Source of the DNA: Streptomyces sp. CBMA123
GTDB lineage: Bacteria > Actinomycetota > Actinomycetes > Streptomycetales > Streptomycetaceae
Reading direction: 5' to 3'
Length of the DNA stretch: 45,942 nucleotides
NCBI RefSeq assembly: GCF_014596465.1
Contig: NZ_MECK01000446.1
Location: 1-45,942 of the forward strand
The position numbers and the translations under genes were made by a program. Below the pieces are notes generated by a model. It ran no database searches. It had not been told where the DNA came from and was given only the letters and a program-made list of their open reading frames with translations. This document shows, one piece after another, positions 7,983-17,226 of the stretch; position 1 is the stretch's first letter, and the number at the start of each line of letters is the position of its first letter.

Positions 7983-9476
7983 TCAACTTCGTTCAACAGA
8001 AGCAGCTTCCAGCCGACCCAGCGAGCGGTCCGGCAAGACCAGGAGGAAGAGCAGGGCCGCGCCGCCGAGCATGAACAGCGCGAGGTGGTGCAGCCCGCCC
8101 GTGGTGGCGCCGTGCGGGAAGAAGGCCGCGTTCGCGGCCGAGGCCGCCATCGCCCCGAAGTACATGAAGGTGCGCAGCAGCCCGGCCGCAGCGGCGATGG
8201 CGGCCGGGTCGGCCTGGTGGTAGAGCGCGGTCTGGTTGCCGAGCCCGATCAGCCCCTGCGGGATGCCCGCCAGCACCCCGACCCCGATCAGCAGCGCCAG
8301 GGGGCTCGTCGGACCGGCCACCAACAGGGCGGCACAGGCGGCCATTTGGACCACCGCACCGACCACCAGCTTGCCGCGCACCGCCGGACTGCGACCGGTC
8401 ACACCGGAGACCGTGAGCGCGGTGAGCGACAGCGGGAGCAGCACCAGTCCGGCGGAGGCGGCGCTCAGGCCACGCCCCTCCTCCAGCCACTGGGTGTAGC
8501 CGTAGAGGAAGGCGTAGACGGCGGTGTAGCCGAGCAACTGGCGCAGATAGGTGGCGACCAGCGGACGGTTGCGGGCCAGCGCCCGCAGGTCGATGAACGG
8601 GCTGCGGGCCCTGGCCTCCCGGACCGCGAACCCGGCGCCGGCCAGCACGGCGAGCACCGGCAGGTACCAGAGCCCGGAGCCGGGCTTCATCACGAACAGC
8701 ATCAGCGCCAGCAGGAAGACCGCGAACAGCGTGATCCCCGCGTGGTCGAGCCGCTCCCCGTCCTCCCGGCGCGGCACCGAGGCGGGCAGCCGGACGGCCC
8801 CGAGCACCAGACAGGCCAGCGACAGCGGGACGTTGACGGCGAAGATCGACCGCCAGCCGCCCAGCCCGATCAACAGGCCGCCGAGCGTGGGCCCGACCAC
8901 GGCGATGGTCTGGTTGGCCACCGCGAGCACGGTCAGCACCCCGGTCGGACTGCTCCGGCCGGTCCGCTCGGCCTCACTGCGGGTGAGGTGCATCGCCGCC
9001 GGGTACGCGGCGGAGGTGCCGATCCCGAGCAGCACCCGGGCGAGGATCAGCAGCCCGAACGTGGGCGCGAGCGCGCCGACCAGCCCGGCCAGACCGACCA
9101 CGGCCGTCCCGGTCAGATAGAGCCGGCGCGGACCGTAGGTGTCCACCAGCCGACCGATCACCGGCTGGCCGACGGCGGTGGCGAGGTAGAGCGCGCTCAC
9201 CAGCCAGGCGGTCTCGGCGGGCGGAGCGCCGAAGGCGGTGCCGATGGGCACCAGGGCCACCGCGATCATCGAGGAGTTGATCGGGTTGAGTACCGAGCCC
9301 AGCACCATCGGGGCGAGCAGCCGGCGGTTGAACCCGCTGCCGGCCGGCTCCTGCCGGTCCCGCGGCGCCTGCCGCCCCTGCCGCCCCGGCCCCCGGTCCC
9401 CCCGGTCCCCCTGCTGCGCCTGTGCTTCCTGGCGGCGGGACCGGAGCCGTGCCAGCAGCGTCGACGGACCGGTCAT
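7983..9476 (-). CDS. MFS drug-efflux transporter, DHA2 (14-TM) type
   Basis: 497 residues with about fourteen hydrophobic segments. It has the LNPINSSMIAVALVPIG start of helix 1 and GRLVDTYGPRRLYL, the conserved loop of the major facilitator superfamily; antiporter motif C appears in the helix 5 region (ANQTIAVVGPTLGGLLIG). The first 55 residues are hydrophilic and glutamine/arginine rich. The start ATG at 9476 overlaps the stop of the upstream MarR gene by four bases, so the two are translationally coupled. That pairing argues for a small-molecule exporter induced by its substrate through MarR. Confidence 0.88.
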   Translation of the reverse strand: MTGPSTLLARLRSRRQEAQAQQGDRGDRGPGRQGRQAPRDRQEPAGSGFNRRLLAPMVLGSVLNPINSSMIAVALVPIGTAFGAPPAETAWLVSALYLATAVGQPVIGRLVDTYGPRRLYLTGTAVVGLAGLVGALAPTFGLLILARVLLGIGTSAAYPAAMHLTRSEAERTGRSSPTGVLTVLAVANQTIAVVGPTLGGLLIGLGGWRSIFAVNVPLSLACLVLGAVRLPASVPRREDGERLDHAGITLFAVFLLALMLFVMKPGSGLWYLPVLAVLAGAGFAVREARARSPFIDLRALARNRPLVATYLRQLLGYTAVYAFLYGYTQWLEEGRGLSAASAGLVLLPLSLTALTVSGVTGRSPAVRGKLVVGAVVQMAACAALLVAGPTSPLALLIGVGVLAGIPQGLIGLGNQTALYHQADPAAIAAAAGLLRTFMYFGAMAASAANAAFFPHGATTGGLHHLALFMLGGAALLFLLVLPDRSLGRLEAASVERS

Positions 9477-10009
9477 CGCCGGTTCAGCCGGTCTATCAGG
9501 GGCAGTGCCGCCAGCACGGTGGCGCGTTCGGCCTCGGTGAGGCCGTCCTGCAGCGCCCGGGCCAGCCACTCCTCCCTGGCCCGACGGCTGTCCGCGATCC
9601 ACTCCAGCCCGGTCGCGCTCAGGTCGACCAGTTGTCGGCGCCCGTCCTCGGGGTCGGGGCGGCGACCGACCAACCCGTGCCCCTCCAACGCCGCCAGCGT
9701 GGCGGCCATCGACTGCGGACGGACCCGCTCGGCAGCGGCCAGCGCGCTTGCGGAGGCGGCCCCGTCGACGATCAGCCGGTTGAGCACCGCGGTCTGGGAG
9801 GGGGTGAGTCCGCTGGACCCCTGCCCCTTCTCCTGGAGGGTCCGGCGCAGTCGGCTGAAGACGGCACGGAGCTCTCGGGCGGCCAGCGCGGCGGAGTCAG
9901 CGGGGCCGGCGGCGTCATTCGGGCCGGCGGAATCGGCCGGACCGACCGGGTCGACCGGCTCGGCCGGGCCTTCGGGGATCGCTGGGGCGGTTCGCTTCTC
10001 GGTCACCAC
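9473..10009 (-). CDS. MarR-family regulator
   Basis: 178 residues. An alanine/proline/aspartate-rich N-terminal extension of about 40 residues precedes a MarR winged helix: LTPSQTAVLNRLIVDG, ASALAAAERVRPQSMAATLA (recognition helix), and the wing GRRPDPEDGRRQLVDLSATG. The D-x-R wing pattern is intact. Two adjacent GTG codons at the start; the outer one (10009) is used here. It heads the MarR-MFS operon and probably represses it; a short palindrome lies just upstream. Confidence 0.87.
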   Translation of the reverse strand: MVTEKRTAPAIPEGPAEPVDPVGPADSAGPNDAAGPADSAALAARELRAVFSRLRRTLQEKGQGSSGLTPSQTAVLNRLIVDGAASASALAAAERVRPQSMAATLAALEGHGLVGRRPDPEDGRRQLVDLSATGLEWIADSRRAREEWLARALQDGLTEAERATVLAALPLIDRLNRR

Positions 10010-10025
10010 TCCACGGTAATTTCAT

Positions 10026-10037
10026 CAGTCCAGACTG
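10026..10037. promoter_or_regulatory. Candidate MarR operator
   Basis: CAGTC-CA-GACTG, five-base arms with a two-base centre, 17 bases upstream of the marR start and within the 78-bp gap to the divergent response regulator. MarR proteins bind palindromes of this size in their own promoters. The assignment rests on position and symmetry only. Confidence 0.5.
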
Positions 10038-10087
10038 TCCAGCCTTGCTGTACATCCAGTTCTTCCGCCCACCCCGATAATGGCGTC

Positions 10088-10753
10088 ATGATCGACAAGC
10101 AGCTCCGCGTCGTCCTCGCCGAGGACTCGGTGATCCTCCGCGAGGGGATGGTCGAACTCCTGACCGCCCGTGGGTGCGCGGTGGTCGCCACCGCCGGTAC
10201 GGCCCCCGAACTGGTCGCCGCCGTCACCGAGCACCGGCCCGAGGTCGCCGTGGTGGACATCCGGATGCCGCCCACCCACACCGACGAGGGCATCCGGGCC
10301 GCGGTCGAGATCCGGGCCGTCACGCCGGAGGTCGGGATCCTGGTCTTCTCCCAACACGTGGAGACCGCCTGGACGGCCCGGCTGCTGGCCGGCGGCGCCG
10401 CCGGCATCGGCTACCTGCTCAAGGAACGGGTGGCCCGCACCTCCGAGTTCGTGGACGCCCTGCACCGGGTCGCGGCGGGCGGCACGGCGCTCGACCCGGA
10501 GATCGTCAACGGACTGCTCCACGGCGGCCGGCGCAGCCGGGTGGACTCCCTCACCGCCCGCGAACGCGAGGTCCTGGAGCTGATGGCCCAGGGCCACTCC
10601 AACCGCTCGATCGCCGGCCGGCTGGTGGTCTCGGAGCGGGCGGTGGAGAAGCACGTGGCGGCCGTCTTCGGCAAGTTCGACCTGCCCGCGACGGACGCCG
10701 ACAACCGACGGGTCAAGGCCGTCCTGGCCTACCTCGCGGAGACCGGTTCCTGA
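10088..10753 (+). CDS. NarL/LuxR-type response regulator
   Basis: 221 residues. Receiver domain with acidic pocket (LAEDSVILREG), phospho-acceptor Asp57 in VAVVDIRMPP, and conserved Lys in YLLKERV. A LuxR helix-turn-helix follows: LTAREREVLELMAQGHSNRS, VVSERAVEKHVAAVFGKFDL. The receiver loop IRMPPTHTDEG is the form seen in the branch paired with HisKA_3 kinases. A histidine kinase of exactly this type lies downstream on the opposite strand, converging across 89 bp, and is the likely partner. ATG start at 10088. Confidence 0.9.
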   Translation: MIDKQLRVVLAEDSVILREGMVELLTARGCAVVATAGTAPELVAAVTEHRPEVAVVDIRMPPTHTDEGIRAAVEIRAVTPEVGILVFSQHVETAWTARLLAGGAAGIGYLLKERVARTSEFVDALHRVAAGGTALDPEIVNGLLHGGRRSRVDSLTAREREVLELMAQGHSNRSIAGRLVVSERAVEKHVAAVFGKFDLPATDADNRRVKAVLAYLAETGS

Positions 10754-10842
10754 ACGCCTCGCACCCCGACCACGAGACCTGACGCACCTTCCCCAGCTCC
10801 GGCCCCGGCCCCGGCTCAGCCCCAGCCCCCTCCCAGCCCCCG

Positions 10843-12111
10843 TCACAACCTGCTCGGCAGCTCCGCCGTGACGACCGTCGGCCCGCCGCGCGGGCTGTCC
10901 ACTCGCAGCACCCCGTCCACCGCCGCGAGCCGCTCGGCCAGCCCCGCCAACCCGGTGCCCGCGCCGACCGCGGCGCCGCCGTGCCCGTCGTCGCGGACCA
11001 TCAGCCGGACGCTCCCGTCACCCGCGCTCGCGGTCAGCTCGACGGCCTGCGCGCCGCTGTGCTTGGCCACGTTGGTGAGCAGTTCGGCCGCGCAGAAGTA
11101 CACGGCCCGCTCGATCACCTCCGCGGGCCGCTCCCGCAGGTCCAGCCGGAGCGCCACCGGCACCGGTGAGGTGGCGGTCAACCCGGGCAGCGCCTCGGCC
11201 AGCCCGGCGTCCAGCGCCACCGGGTGGATGCCCCGGGTCAGGCGGCGCAGCCCGGTGATGGTGTCGTCGGTCTGCCCGCGCGCCCGGTCGACCAGGGCGC
11301 GCAGCCGTCCGAGGTCGGCGCCGGCGTCCGCCCCAGGCCCGGACGCGGCCGGGTCGCCGAGGGCGTCGTCCGCCAGGGAGAGGGTGATGGCGAGCGCGAC
11401 CAGCTGCGCCTGGGTGCCGTCGTGCAGGTCGCGTTCGAGGCGTCGCAGCCGGTCCGTGCCGTCAGCCAGCAGCGTGATGCGGGCGTTCTCCAGCTCGCGC
11501 ACCCGCTGCTGCGAGCGCGCCGGCCCGAGCAGCGCCCGGGCCAGCGCCCGGTTGGCCCGGCTCAGGGCGCGCAGCGCGGCCGGTACGGCGGCCAGCACCG
11601 CCAGGCCGACCGGGAGCCCGGCCACGTCCAGCCAGTCGACCGTTCGTGGGCCCGGCTCCAACAGCCGTACCCAGAACGGGAATCCCGCCAGCCACACCGA
11701 GCTGAGCGGCAGCCCTACGGCGGCCAGGAAACCGAGCACTCCGAGCGGCAGCCGGAGGAGGAGGTAGAGCAGCGCCCGCCAGGCGACCGGGTCGGTCAGT
11801 ACCGCCAGCCCCCGCGCCAGCGGCCCCGAAGGGCGCGCCAACGGCGATGGCGCGGCGACCTGTTCGCCCAGCAGCCGCCCGACCAGCCGCCGGTGCAGCC
11901 CGCCGATCCCTCGGGCCCCGGCCAGGGCGGCGGCGACGAAGGGCAGCCCCAGCACGGTGAGCGAGAGCAGGGCCCCCGCGTAGAGCACGGCCACGGCGTA
12001 GACCCCGCCGAGCACTCCGAGCGGCAGCCCGAGGACGGCGAACGCCACCTCACCGCCCCGCACCGACAGCCCCTGCCGCCATCGACCCGCCACGCGCCTC
12101 ACCCAATCCAC
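10843..12111 (-). CDS. HisKA_3 sensor histidine kinase
   Basis: 422 residues. The N-terminal half is a putative sensor with four to five membrane segments in a repeated pattern of long hydrophobic hairpins (residues 20-65, 110-150, 160-180). The dimerisation box RLRRLERDLHDGTQAQLVAL places the phosphorylated His at residue 230. The HATPase domain shows AAELLTNVAKHSGA (N box), VRDDGHGGA (G1) and GTGLAGLAERLAAVDG (G2). It ends the operon ATPase-permease-kinase and converges on the response regulator, so the kinase may sense conditions related to the transporter. Confidence 0.9.
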   Translation of the reverse strand: MDWVRRVAGRWRQGLSVRGGEVAFAVLGLPLGVLGGVYAVAVLYAGALLSLTVLGLPFVAAALAGARGIGGLHRRLVGRLLGEQVAAPSPLARPSGPLARGLAVLTDPVAWRALLYLLLRLPLGVLGFLAAVGLPLSSVWLAGFPFWVRLLEPGPRTVDWLDVAGLPVGLAVLAAVPAALRALSRANRALARALLGPARSQQRVRELENARITLLADGTDRLRRLERDLHDGTQAQLVALAITLSLADDALGDPAASGPGADAGADLGRLRALVDRARGQTDDTITGLRRLTRGIHPVALDAGLAEALPGLTATSPVPVALRLDLRERPAEVIERAVYFCAAELLTNVAKHSGAQAVELTASAGDGSVRLMVRDDGHGGAAVGAGTGLAGLAERLAAVDGVLRVDSPRGGPTVVTAELPSRL

Positions 12112-12193
12112 CGATCAACCGGCCCCCAGCATCCCCCAGTGACCACCGGAACCGCCGCTCGCCCGAACCACCCATCACCTCCCGCGCCCCACC

Positions 12194-13585
12194 TCAGCCC
12201 CGCTCCCCGCCCACCTCCTCCACCGCACGACCGCCGATCGCCCAGAGCCCCGTGCCCACGATCCCCGGCACCGTCAGCACCACCGCCCCCGCCACCACCC
12301 AGCCGCACGCCGCCCACGGCATCACCGGCACCACCGACCCGGTGACCGCCCGGCTGAACGCCCCGGTCGCCGCGCCCGCCACGGCCGCGCCGAGCAGCAC
12401 GCCGACGGCCGTGGTCAGGGCGGCCTCGACGGTGAGCATCCGCAGCAGTTGCCGTCGCGTCGCCCCGACCAGCCGCAGCAGGGCGAACTCGCGGCGCCGG
12501 TCGGCGGTCAGCGCGACCAGGGTGTTGACGGTGGAGACCGCCGCGAAGCAGACCAGCAGGCCGAGTTCCGCCTGTCGCAGCCAGACGTCGCTCGCCTTGG
12601 TGACGCTGGTCGCGGCGCCGCTCGCCCGGGCCGCCCGCTCCGCCGTGCTGGTCATGATCAGCATGGTGGTCGAGAGCCCGACCAGCAGGGCGACCGGGAC
12701 CACCGCCGAGGAGAGCCGGGCCGCGTAGCCGCGCAGGTTGGCGTCCGCGAGCCAGCCGACCCTGGGCAGGAGCACCCGGGCCGGGGCGCCGAGCAGGGTC
12801 GCCAGCACTCGGGCCGCCACCGGCCCCAGCAGGGCGACCGCGACCAGCAGCACCAGCGAACCGAGCAGGGCCGCCTGCCCCGCCTTGTCCAGTTCCCCGG
12901 CCGGTCGGCCAGCGGCCAGCCGCAGCAGCAGGAGGCCGCCCGCCAGCACCGCCGCACCGGCCAGCAGTCGCACCAGGCCCGTCCGGGCCTGACCGGCCGC
13001 GCTGTCGGTCAGCGCGGCGGCCGGGGCGGGCCGGGTGATCCGCCGGACGGTGAGCGCGGTGGCCGCCAGGCCGACCAGCAGCGCCACCGCGAGCGCGATC
13101 AGCGTCGGCACCGGCGTCACCGGTATCCGCAGGCCGGGCGCGACCATCCCGCGCCGTTGCAGCGCGTCGAGGAAGGCCCGGGCGGCGAGCAGGCCCACCG
13201 CACCGCCGGGGACGGCCGCCAGCAGGACGGTCGCCGTGACCTGGAGGCGCACCAGCCGGCGTATCTGGCGGGGCGTCGCCGCGACCGTCCGCAGCAGGGC
13301 CAGGTCGCGGTGCTGCTGCCGGAGGGTGAAGCCGAGCGCGTTGACCACGACGAACAGCGCGACCAGGACGGCGATCTCACCGAACGCCCCCGCGATCACC
13401 ATCAGCCCCGGCCCGGCCACCGCGGCCCGCGTCACCGCGGCCGGGGCCGTGAGCTGGGCGGCGACCAGGGAGCCGAACAGGGTCACCGCCCCCACCGCCA
13501 GGAACAGTGCCGTCGCAAGCCCGGCGAAGGCCGCCGGTCGACGTCCGATCTGACCGACCGCCAGGGCCGGTACGGAACCACTCAT
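12194..13585 (-). CDS. FtsX-like ABC transporter permease
   Basis: 463 residues with two FtsX-type blocks: first around 65-190 (QQHRDLALLRTVAATPRQIR between membrane helices), second around 325-450 (DRRREFALLRLVGATRRQLL). The RxxxALLRxVGAT pattern is the FtsX coupling region. There is no large extracytoplasmic MacB domain, so it is a short two-domain permease. The ATG at 13585 lies 5 bp from the ATPase stop, and the kinase gene follows 82 bp later. Substrate unknown; such systems in actinobacteria often handle peptides or antibiotics. Confidence 0.88.
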   Translation of the reverse strand: MSGSVPALAVGQIGRRPAAFAGLATALFLAVGAVTLFGSLVAAQLTAPAAVTRAAVAGPGLMVIAGAFGEIAVLVALFVVVNALGFTLRQQHRDLALLRTVAATPRQIRRLVRLQVTATVLLAAVPGGAVGLLAARAFLDALQRRGMVAPGLRIPVTPVPTLIALAVALLVGLAATALTVRRITRPAPAAALTDSAAGQARTGLVRLLAGAAVLAGGLLLLRLAAGRPAGELDKAGQAALLGSLVLLVAVALLGPVAARVLATLLGAPARVLLPRVGWLADANLRGYAARLSSAVVPVALLVGLSTTMLIMTSTAERAARASGAATSVTKASDVWLRQAELGLLVCFAAVSTVNTLVALTADRRREFALLRLVGATRRQLLRMLTVEAALTTAVGVLLGAAVAGAATGAFSRAVTGSVVPVMPWAACGWVVAGAVVLTVPGIVGTGLWAIGGRAVEEVGGERG

Positions 13586-13590
13586 CGCCC

Positions 13591-14364
13591 TCACCCGCCC
13601 AGCCTGCTCAGCCGCTCGCCGACCTGCGCGGCCGTCGGCCGGACCAGTTCGTCGACCAGCGTGCCGTCGGCGAGCAGCAGCACCCGGTCCGCGTAGCCGG
13701 CGGCCACCGGATCGTGGGTGACCATCACACACGTCCGGCCGTCCTCGTCCACGCCCGCGCGCAGCAGGTCGAGGATGTCGTGCCCGGTCGCCCGGTCGAG
13801 CGCGCCGGTGGGCTCGTCGGCGAACAGCACCTCGGGCCGGGCGGCCAGGGCGCGGGCGATCGCCACCCGTTGCTGCTGGCCGCCGGAGAGCCGGCCCGGC
13901 CGGTCGCGCTCCCGCCCGGCCAGCCCGACCCGGGCGAGTGCCTCCCGCACCCGGGCCCGCTCCGGTGGGTGCCCGGCCAGCCGCCCGGGCAGTTCGACGT
14001 TCTGCGCGACCGTCATCGCGGGCATCAGGTTGAAGGCCTGGAAGACGAACCCCACCCTGGTGCGCCGCAGCTCCGCCAACCGCCGTTCGGGCAGGCCGGA
14101 CACCTCGGTGCCGCCCCAGCGGACGGTGCCCCGGGTGGGGCGGTCCATCCCGGCCAGGCAGTGCAGCAGGGTGGTCTTGCCCGAGCCCGAGGGCCCCATC
14201 ACCGCCGTGAAGGTGCCCGGCGCGAAGGCCACCGAGACCCCGCGCAGCGCCCGGACGGCGGTCGTGCCGCGCCCGTACTCGCGGTGCAGCCCCTCGCCGC
14301 TGAGCGCCGCACCCGTCACTCCGTCGTGCGCCGCCCCGACGGCGGCTTTCGTCATCCCGTTCAT
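13591..14364 (-). CDS. ABC transporter ATPase, MacB/LolD type
   Basis: 257 residues. Walker [11 protein letters not shown]-loop [13 protein letters not shown], signature [17 protein letters not shown], Walker [13 protein letters not shown] and switch VTHD are all intact. The spacing and the NLMPAMTV stretch place it with the LolD/MacB ATPases that pair with FtsX-like permeases. The ATG at 14364 (MNGMTK) is chosen because the upstream frame is low-complexity; the second ATG at residue 4 is possible. First gene of the ATPase-permease-kinase operon. Confidence 0.9.
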   Translation of the reverse strand: MNGMTKAAVGAAHDGVTGAALSGEGLHREYGRGTTAVRALRGVSVAFAPGTFTAVMGPSGSGKTTLLHCLAGMDRPTRGTVRWGGTEVSGLPERRLAELRRTRVGFVFQAFNLMPAMTVAQNVELPGRLAGHPPERARVREALARVGLAGRERDRPGRLSGGQQQRVAIARALAARPEVLFADEPTGALDRATGHDILDLLRAGVDEDGRTCVMVTHDPVAAGYADRVLLLADGTLVDELVRPTAAQVGERLSRLGG

Positions 14365-14779
14365 GCCCCCAATCCTGGGCATCCGGGACCGCCGGGTCGA
14401 TTGTGCTGGCACCCCAATCCGGGGTTCGGAAAACCGAACCCCGCAGGTGGTGCTACGCCCCGTCGCCCAGGAGTCGTGCTGGTACTCCGGCCACGGGAGC
14501 GGTCCGACCCGGTCGATCGCCGCCGCCGTCCCCGGATCGTCCGGACCGCACGAGCCGACACGAAGCCACAGGAGCCCGTACGCGCCCGTACGCGCCCACC
14601 GACCGCGTCCGCCGCCACGAGCCGGGCATCCGCCGGGACTTGATCCGCCGCCATCCGCACCCCCTCCCCCTCCTCTCCCGCTCCCCCGCGCAGCCGGACC
14701 GACAGCCCGACCGGGGCACGTGATGCCCACCACGGAAAACGGCCTCCCATCCGGGCTCCCGAGGAGGAATCATGATCAG
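14365..14779. promoter_or_regulatory. Divergent intergenic region with a 10-bp-arm hairpin
   Basis: 415 bp between the ABC operon (minus) and the unknown gene (plus). At 14420-14443 lies CGGGGTTCGG-AAAA-CCGAACCCCG, a perfect 10-bp inverted repeat with a four-base A loop, 56 bp upstream of the ATPase start. That is a good position for an operator of the neighbouring response regulator, though it could also fold as an RNA hairpin. Two copies of CCCGTACGCG occur near 14576-14595. No gene is supported. Confidence 0.5.
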
Positions 14780-15298
14780 GTGACCATCGACCTGCTGCCC
14801 GGCCACGGCGTCCGCCTGCCGGCCCCGCTGCCCGAACTGCGCTTCGGCCTCGCCGAGGCAGCGGTACTCGCGCTGCTGGCCCCGCACGGCGCGCTACTGC
14901 CGGACGGGGTGCGCCCGACCTTCGTCTGCGGCACCCGGTGGGCGCTGGGCTTCCGGCTCCCCGGTGTGAACGTCACGCTCTCCGCGCACGACGGCGACGC
15001 CCTGACGGCAGTCTGGGTGAACCGGAACCCGCACGACGACCGGGCCGCCTGCCCGGTCGGCTACCTCGGGATCGACGTGTTCGGCTGGCCGGCCCAGGAG
15101 TTGGCCGGGGCCCTGCGTGCCCAGGGCCTGCCCGTGCCCGACCCGGCCCACGGCAACCTGCGTCACGGCCCGGTCCATCTCCGCGCGGATGCCGGGCGCC
15201 CTCCCCGCCCGGCCCCCGGCCGCAAGCCGCGCCACGAGGCGCCCTACCACTTCGACTTCGTCTCCCTCCACCACACCGCTCCCGAGGCCACCCGATGA
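14780..15298 (+). CDS. Protein of unknown function
   Basis: 172 residues from GTG 14780, twelve bases after GAGGAGG. A longer start at ATG 14723 would add 19 residues without a good ribosome site. The product is globular: hydrophobic strands ([34 protein letters not shown]), then [19 protein letters not shown] and a basic proline-rich tail ending [17 protein letters not shown]. No signal peptide or membrane segment. I do not recognise the family. It overlaps the next gene by four bases, so the two are co-translated and may act together. Confidence 0.75.
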   Translation: MTIDLLPGHGVRLPAPLPELRFGLAEAAVLALLAPHGALLPDGVRPTFVCGTRWALGFRLPGVNVTLSAHDGDALTAVWVNRNPHDDRAACPVGYLGIDVFGWPAQELAGALRAQGLPVPDPAHGNLRHGPVHLRADAGRPPRPAPGRKPRHEAPYHFDFVSLHHTAPEATR

Positions 15299-16083
15299 CC
15301 CCGCAGGAACCGTCCCCGACCCCGACCCCGGCCCTGAACCCGACCCCGACTCCGGCCCCGCACCCGACCGACGTCGCCACCGGCCCGTACGACGCCGCCT
15401 TCCTCCCCCGCCTGGAGCTCTCCGCGCGCCCGGCCGAGCGGCCGATCACCGAACCGGTGCCCAAGCTCGGCGGCGAGCCCTGCTGGCTGGCCGAGCCCGC
15501 CTGGCCGCTCTCGCCCGAGACCGGAGAACCCCTGGTCTTCATCGGCCAGTTCCCCGTCCCCGGTGAGGAGTTGCGGTTGGCGTACCTCTTCCTGGCGGAG
15601 GTCGAGCAGATCATGGGCGGCATGGCTCCGGACGCCGGGGACGGCGTGCTGCTCGTCCAACCGGGCGGCCGGATCCCTTCCTTCGCCGTGATCGGCCCGC
15701 CCGGCACCCGGGGCCGCACGCTCTGGCGCCGCGAGCCCGGGAGCGCGGCGACGACGCCGGTCGAGTTCCACCTCGATCTGCTGCCGCTGTCGGCCGAGCT
15801 GGACCGGTCGATGGACGAACGGGCGGCGTTCCAGCGGTACTTGCGCCACGAGGGCCCCGAGGTCCGGTTCCCGGACGGCGGTCACGTCTTCGACCACCTC
15901 GGCGGCCTCCCCTCCTTCCCCAACGGCGAGGCCCGGGTGCCCGCGCCCTGGCGGTACCTCTTCTCGTTCTCCGACGCACCGGACGACGACGACCCGTACT
16001 TCCTGAACTTCGGCTACGGCGTCGGCAGCGGCTTCCTCAGCCCGGACGGCCTCGAGGGCCGCTTCTGCTGGGAGATCCCGTAG
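15295..16083 (+). CDS. DUF1963 (YwqG-like) protein
   Basis: 262 residues. After a proline/threonine-rich leader (about 30 residues) come [32 protein letters not shown] glycine loops and [11 protein letters not shown], all typical of the DUF1963/YwqG fold. The C-terminus shows [20 protein letters not shown] and ends GRFCWEIP. The fold is common in polymorphic-toxin immunity repertoires as well as single housekeeping copies; nothing nearby looks like a toxin with certainty. The ATG overlaps the preceding stop (ATGA). Confidence 0.72.
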   Translation: MTPQEPSPTPTPALNPTPTPAPHPTDVATGPYDAAFLPRLELSARPAERPITEPVPKLGGEPCWLAEPAWPLSPETGEPLVFIGQFPVPGEELRLAYLFLAEVEQIMGGMAPDAGDGVLLVQPGGRIPSFAVIGPPGTRGRTLWRREPGSAATTPVEFHLDLLPLSAELDRSMDERAAFQRYLRHEGPEVRFPDGGHVFDHLGGLPSFPNGEARVPAPWRYLFSFSDAPDDDDPYFLNFGYGVGSGFLSPDGLEGRFCWEIP

Positions 16084-16095
16084 CGCCGGCCCCAC

Positions 16096-16155
16096 CCCCG
16101 ACGACCCCGCACCCGACGACCCCACACCCGACGACCCCGCACCCGACGACCCCAC
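16096..16155. repeat. 15-bp tandem repeat, four copies
   Basis: Four consecutive 15-bp units of ACCCGACGACCCCGC, alternating between a GC and an AC ending, so it can also be seen as two 30-bp units. It lies in the 129-bp gap between the DUF1963 gene and the reductase gene, just past the stop. Confidence 0.85.
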
Positions 16156-16212
16156 TGCCCCACCCCCGAAAGCCCCGCCCACCGCCCCCTCCCGACCCCA
16201 CGAGGAGTCCGC

Positions 16213-17085
16213 ATGACCACCACCCCCCTCACCGTCGCCGTCCTCGGCCCCGGCGGCGTCGGCGGCCTGATCGCCGGCCTGCTGGCGCGCGACGGCCACC
16301 GCGTCATCTGCCTGGCCGGCGAGCAGACCGCGGCCGCCCTCGCCCGGGACGGACTGCACGTGCGCAGTACCCAGTTCGGCGAGTTCACCGCCCCGGTGGA
16401 GGCCGTCACCGAGCTGCGCGAGCCGGTGGACGCCGCCTTCGTGACCGTCAAGGAGACGGCCCTGGCCGACGCGCTCGACCGGATGCCGCCGCAGTCCCTC
16501 GGCACCGGCATCGTGGTGCCCCTGCTCAACGGCCTGGACCACATGGCGGTGCTGCGCGAGCGCTACCCGGCCGGGCGGGTGGTGGCCGGGACGATCCGGG
16601 TCGAGGCCACCCGTACCGCACCCGGCCGGATCGAGCACACCAGCCCGTTCGCGGCCATCGAACTCGCCGCGCCGGTGGAGGAGTTCGCCGAGCAGCTGCG
16701 CCGCACCGGGCTCGACGTCACGCTGCGCGAGGACGAGACGGCGATGCTCTGGAGCAAGCTGTCCTTCCTCGCGCCCTTCGCCCTGCTGACCACCCGGCAC
16801 GCCGACGGGATCGGCGTCGTGCGCACCGAGCACCGGGATGAACTCCTCGCCGTCCTGGACGAGATCACCGCCGTCACCGCGGCGATCGGAGCCCCGGCCG
16901 ACCTTCCGACGCTGCTCGCCGCCTTCGACCGGATCCCCGGGGCGATGAGGTCCTCGATGCAGCGCGACGTCGAGGCGGGCCGGCCGACCGAACTCGACGC
17001 CATCGGCGGCGCGGTGCTGCGGGCCGCCGAGGCGCACTCCGTGCCCACCCCGACCATCGCCCGACTGGTGCGCGAACTCTCCTAG
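16213..17085 (+). CDS. Ketopantoate reductase (ApbA/PanE) family oxidoreductase
   Basis: 290 residues, usual for the family. The NADP-binding Rossmann start is AVLGPGGVGGLIAGLLARDG (GxGxxG). The lysine of FVTVKETALADAL matches the conserved active-site region, followed by PLLNGLDHM (N-G), WSKLSFLAPFALLT with the second catalytic Lys, and a late SSMQRDVEAGRPTELDAIGG, whose E-x-D/N pattern is diagnostic. PanE reduces 2-dehydropantoate to pantoate for coenzyme A; many actinobacteria carry several paralogues with other substrates, so no symbol is given. GAGGAG precedes the ATG. Confidence 0.87.
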   Translation: MTTTPLTVAVLGPGGVGGLIAGLLARDGHRVICLAGEQTAAALARDGLHVRSTQFGEFTAPVEAVTELREPVDAAFVTVKETALADALDRMPPQSLGTGIVVPLLNGLDHMAVLRERYPAGRVVAGTIRVEATRTAPGRIEHTSPFAAIELAAPVEEFAEQLRRTGLDVTLREDETAMLWSKLSFLAPFALLTTRHADGIGVVRTEHRDELLAVLDEITAVTAAIGAPADLPTLLAAFDRIPGAMRSSMQRDVEAGRPTELDAIGGAVLRAAEAHSVPTPTIARLVRELS

Positions 17086-17112
17086 CCGCACCCCTCCCCC
17101 GCCCCCGTCCGC

Positions 17113-17157
17113 GAACTCCCGCCGTCGAACATCCATGTGGACCGACGGCGGAAGTTC
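17113..17157 (+). terminator. Terminator hairpin after the reductase gene
   Basis: 15-bp arms at 17113-17127 and 17143-17157 with one mismatch and a 15-base loop (GAACTCCCGCCGTCG against CGACGGCGGAAGTTC). It starts 28 bp after the stop. Confidence 0.8.
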
Positions 17158-17177
17158 GAGGGCGGGCCCGGCGGAAC

Positions 17178-17223
17178 GGCCGACCGTGCTTGCGGGGCGG
17201 TCGGCCACAGGAGTAGAACTCCT
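17178..17223. promoter_or_regulatory. Two hairpins in the leader of the next gene
   Basis: GGCCGACCG-N11-CGGTCGGCC (17178-17206, perfect 9-bp arms) is followed by AGGAGT-AGA-ACTCCT (17209-17223). The second one buries the only Shine-Dalgarno-like AGGAG upstream of the GTG at 17227. If transcribed, this leader could limit translation. It may also simply be a back-up terminator and chance symmetry. Confidence 0.4.
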
Positions 17224-17226
17224 CGG

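Noticed and set aside
16096..16155. CRISPR array
   Set aside because: Units are 15 bp and adjacent without spacers, so this is a simple tandem repeat.
17178..17223. Riboswitch before the DUF6817-like gene
   Set aside because: Only two simple hairpins are visible, without any known riboswitch core; listed as a regulatory candidate instead.
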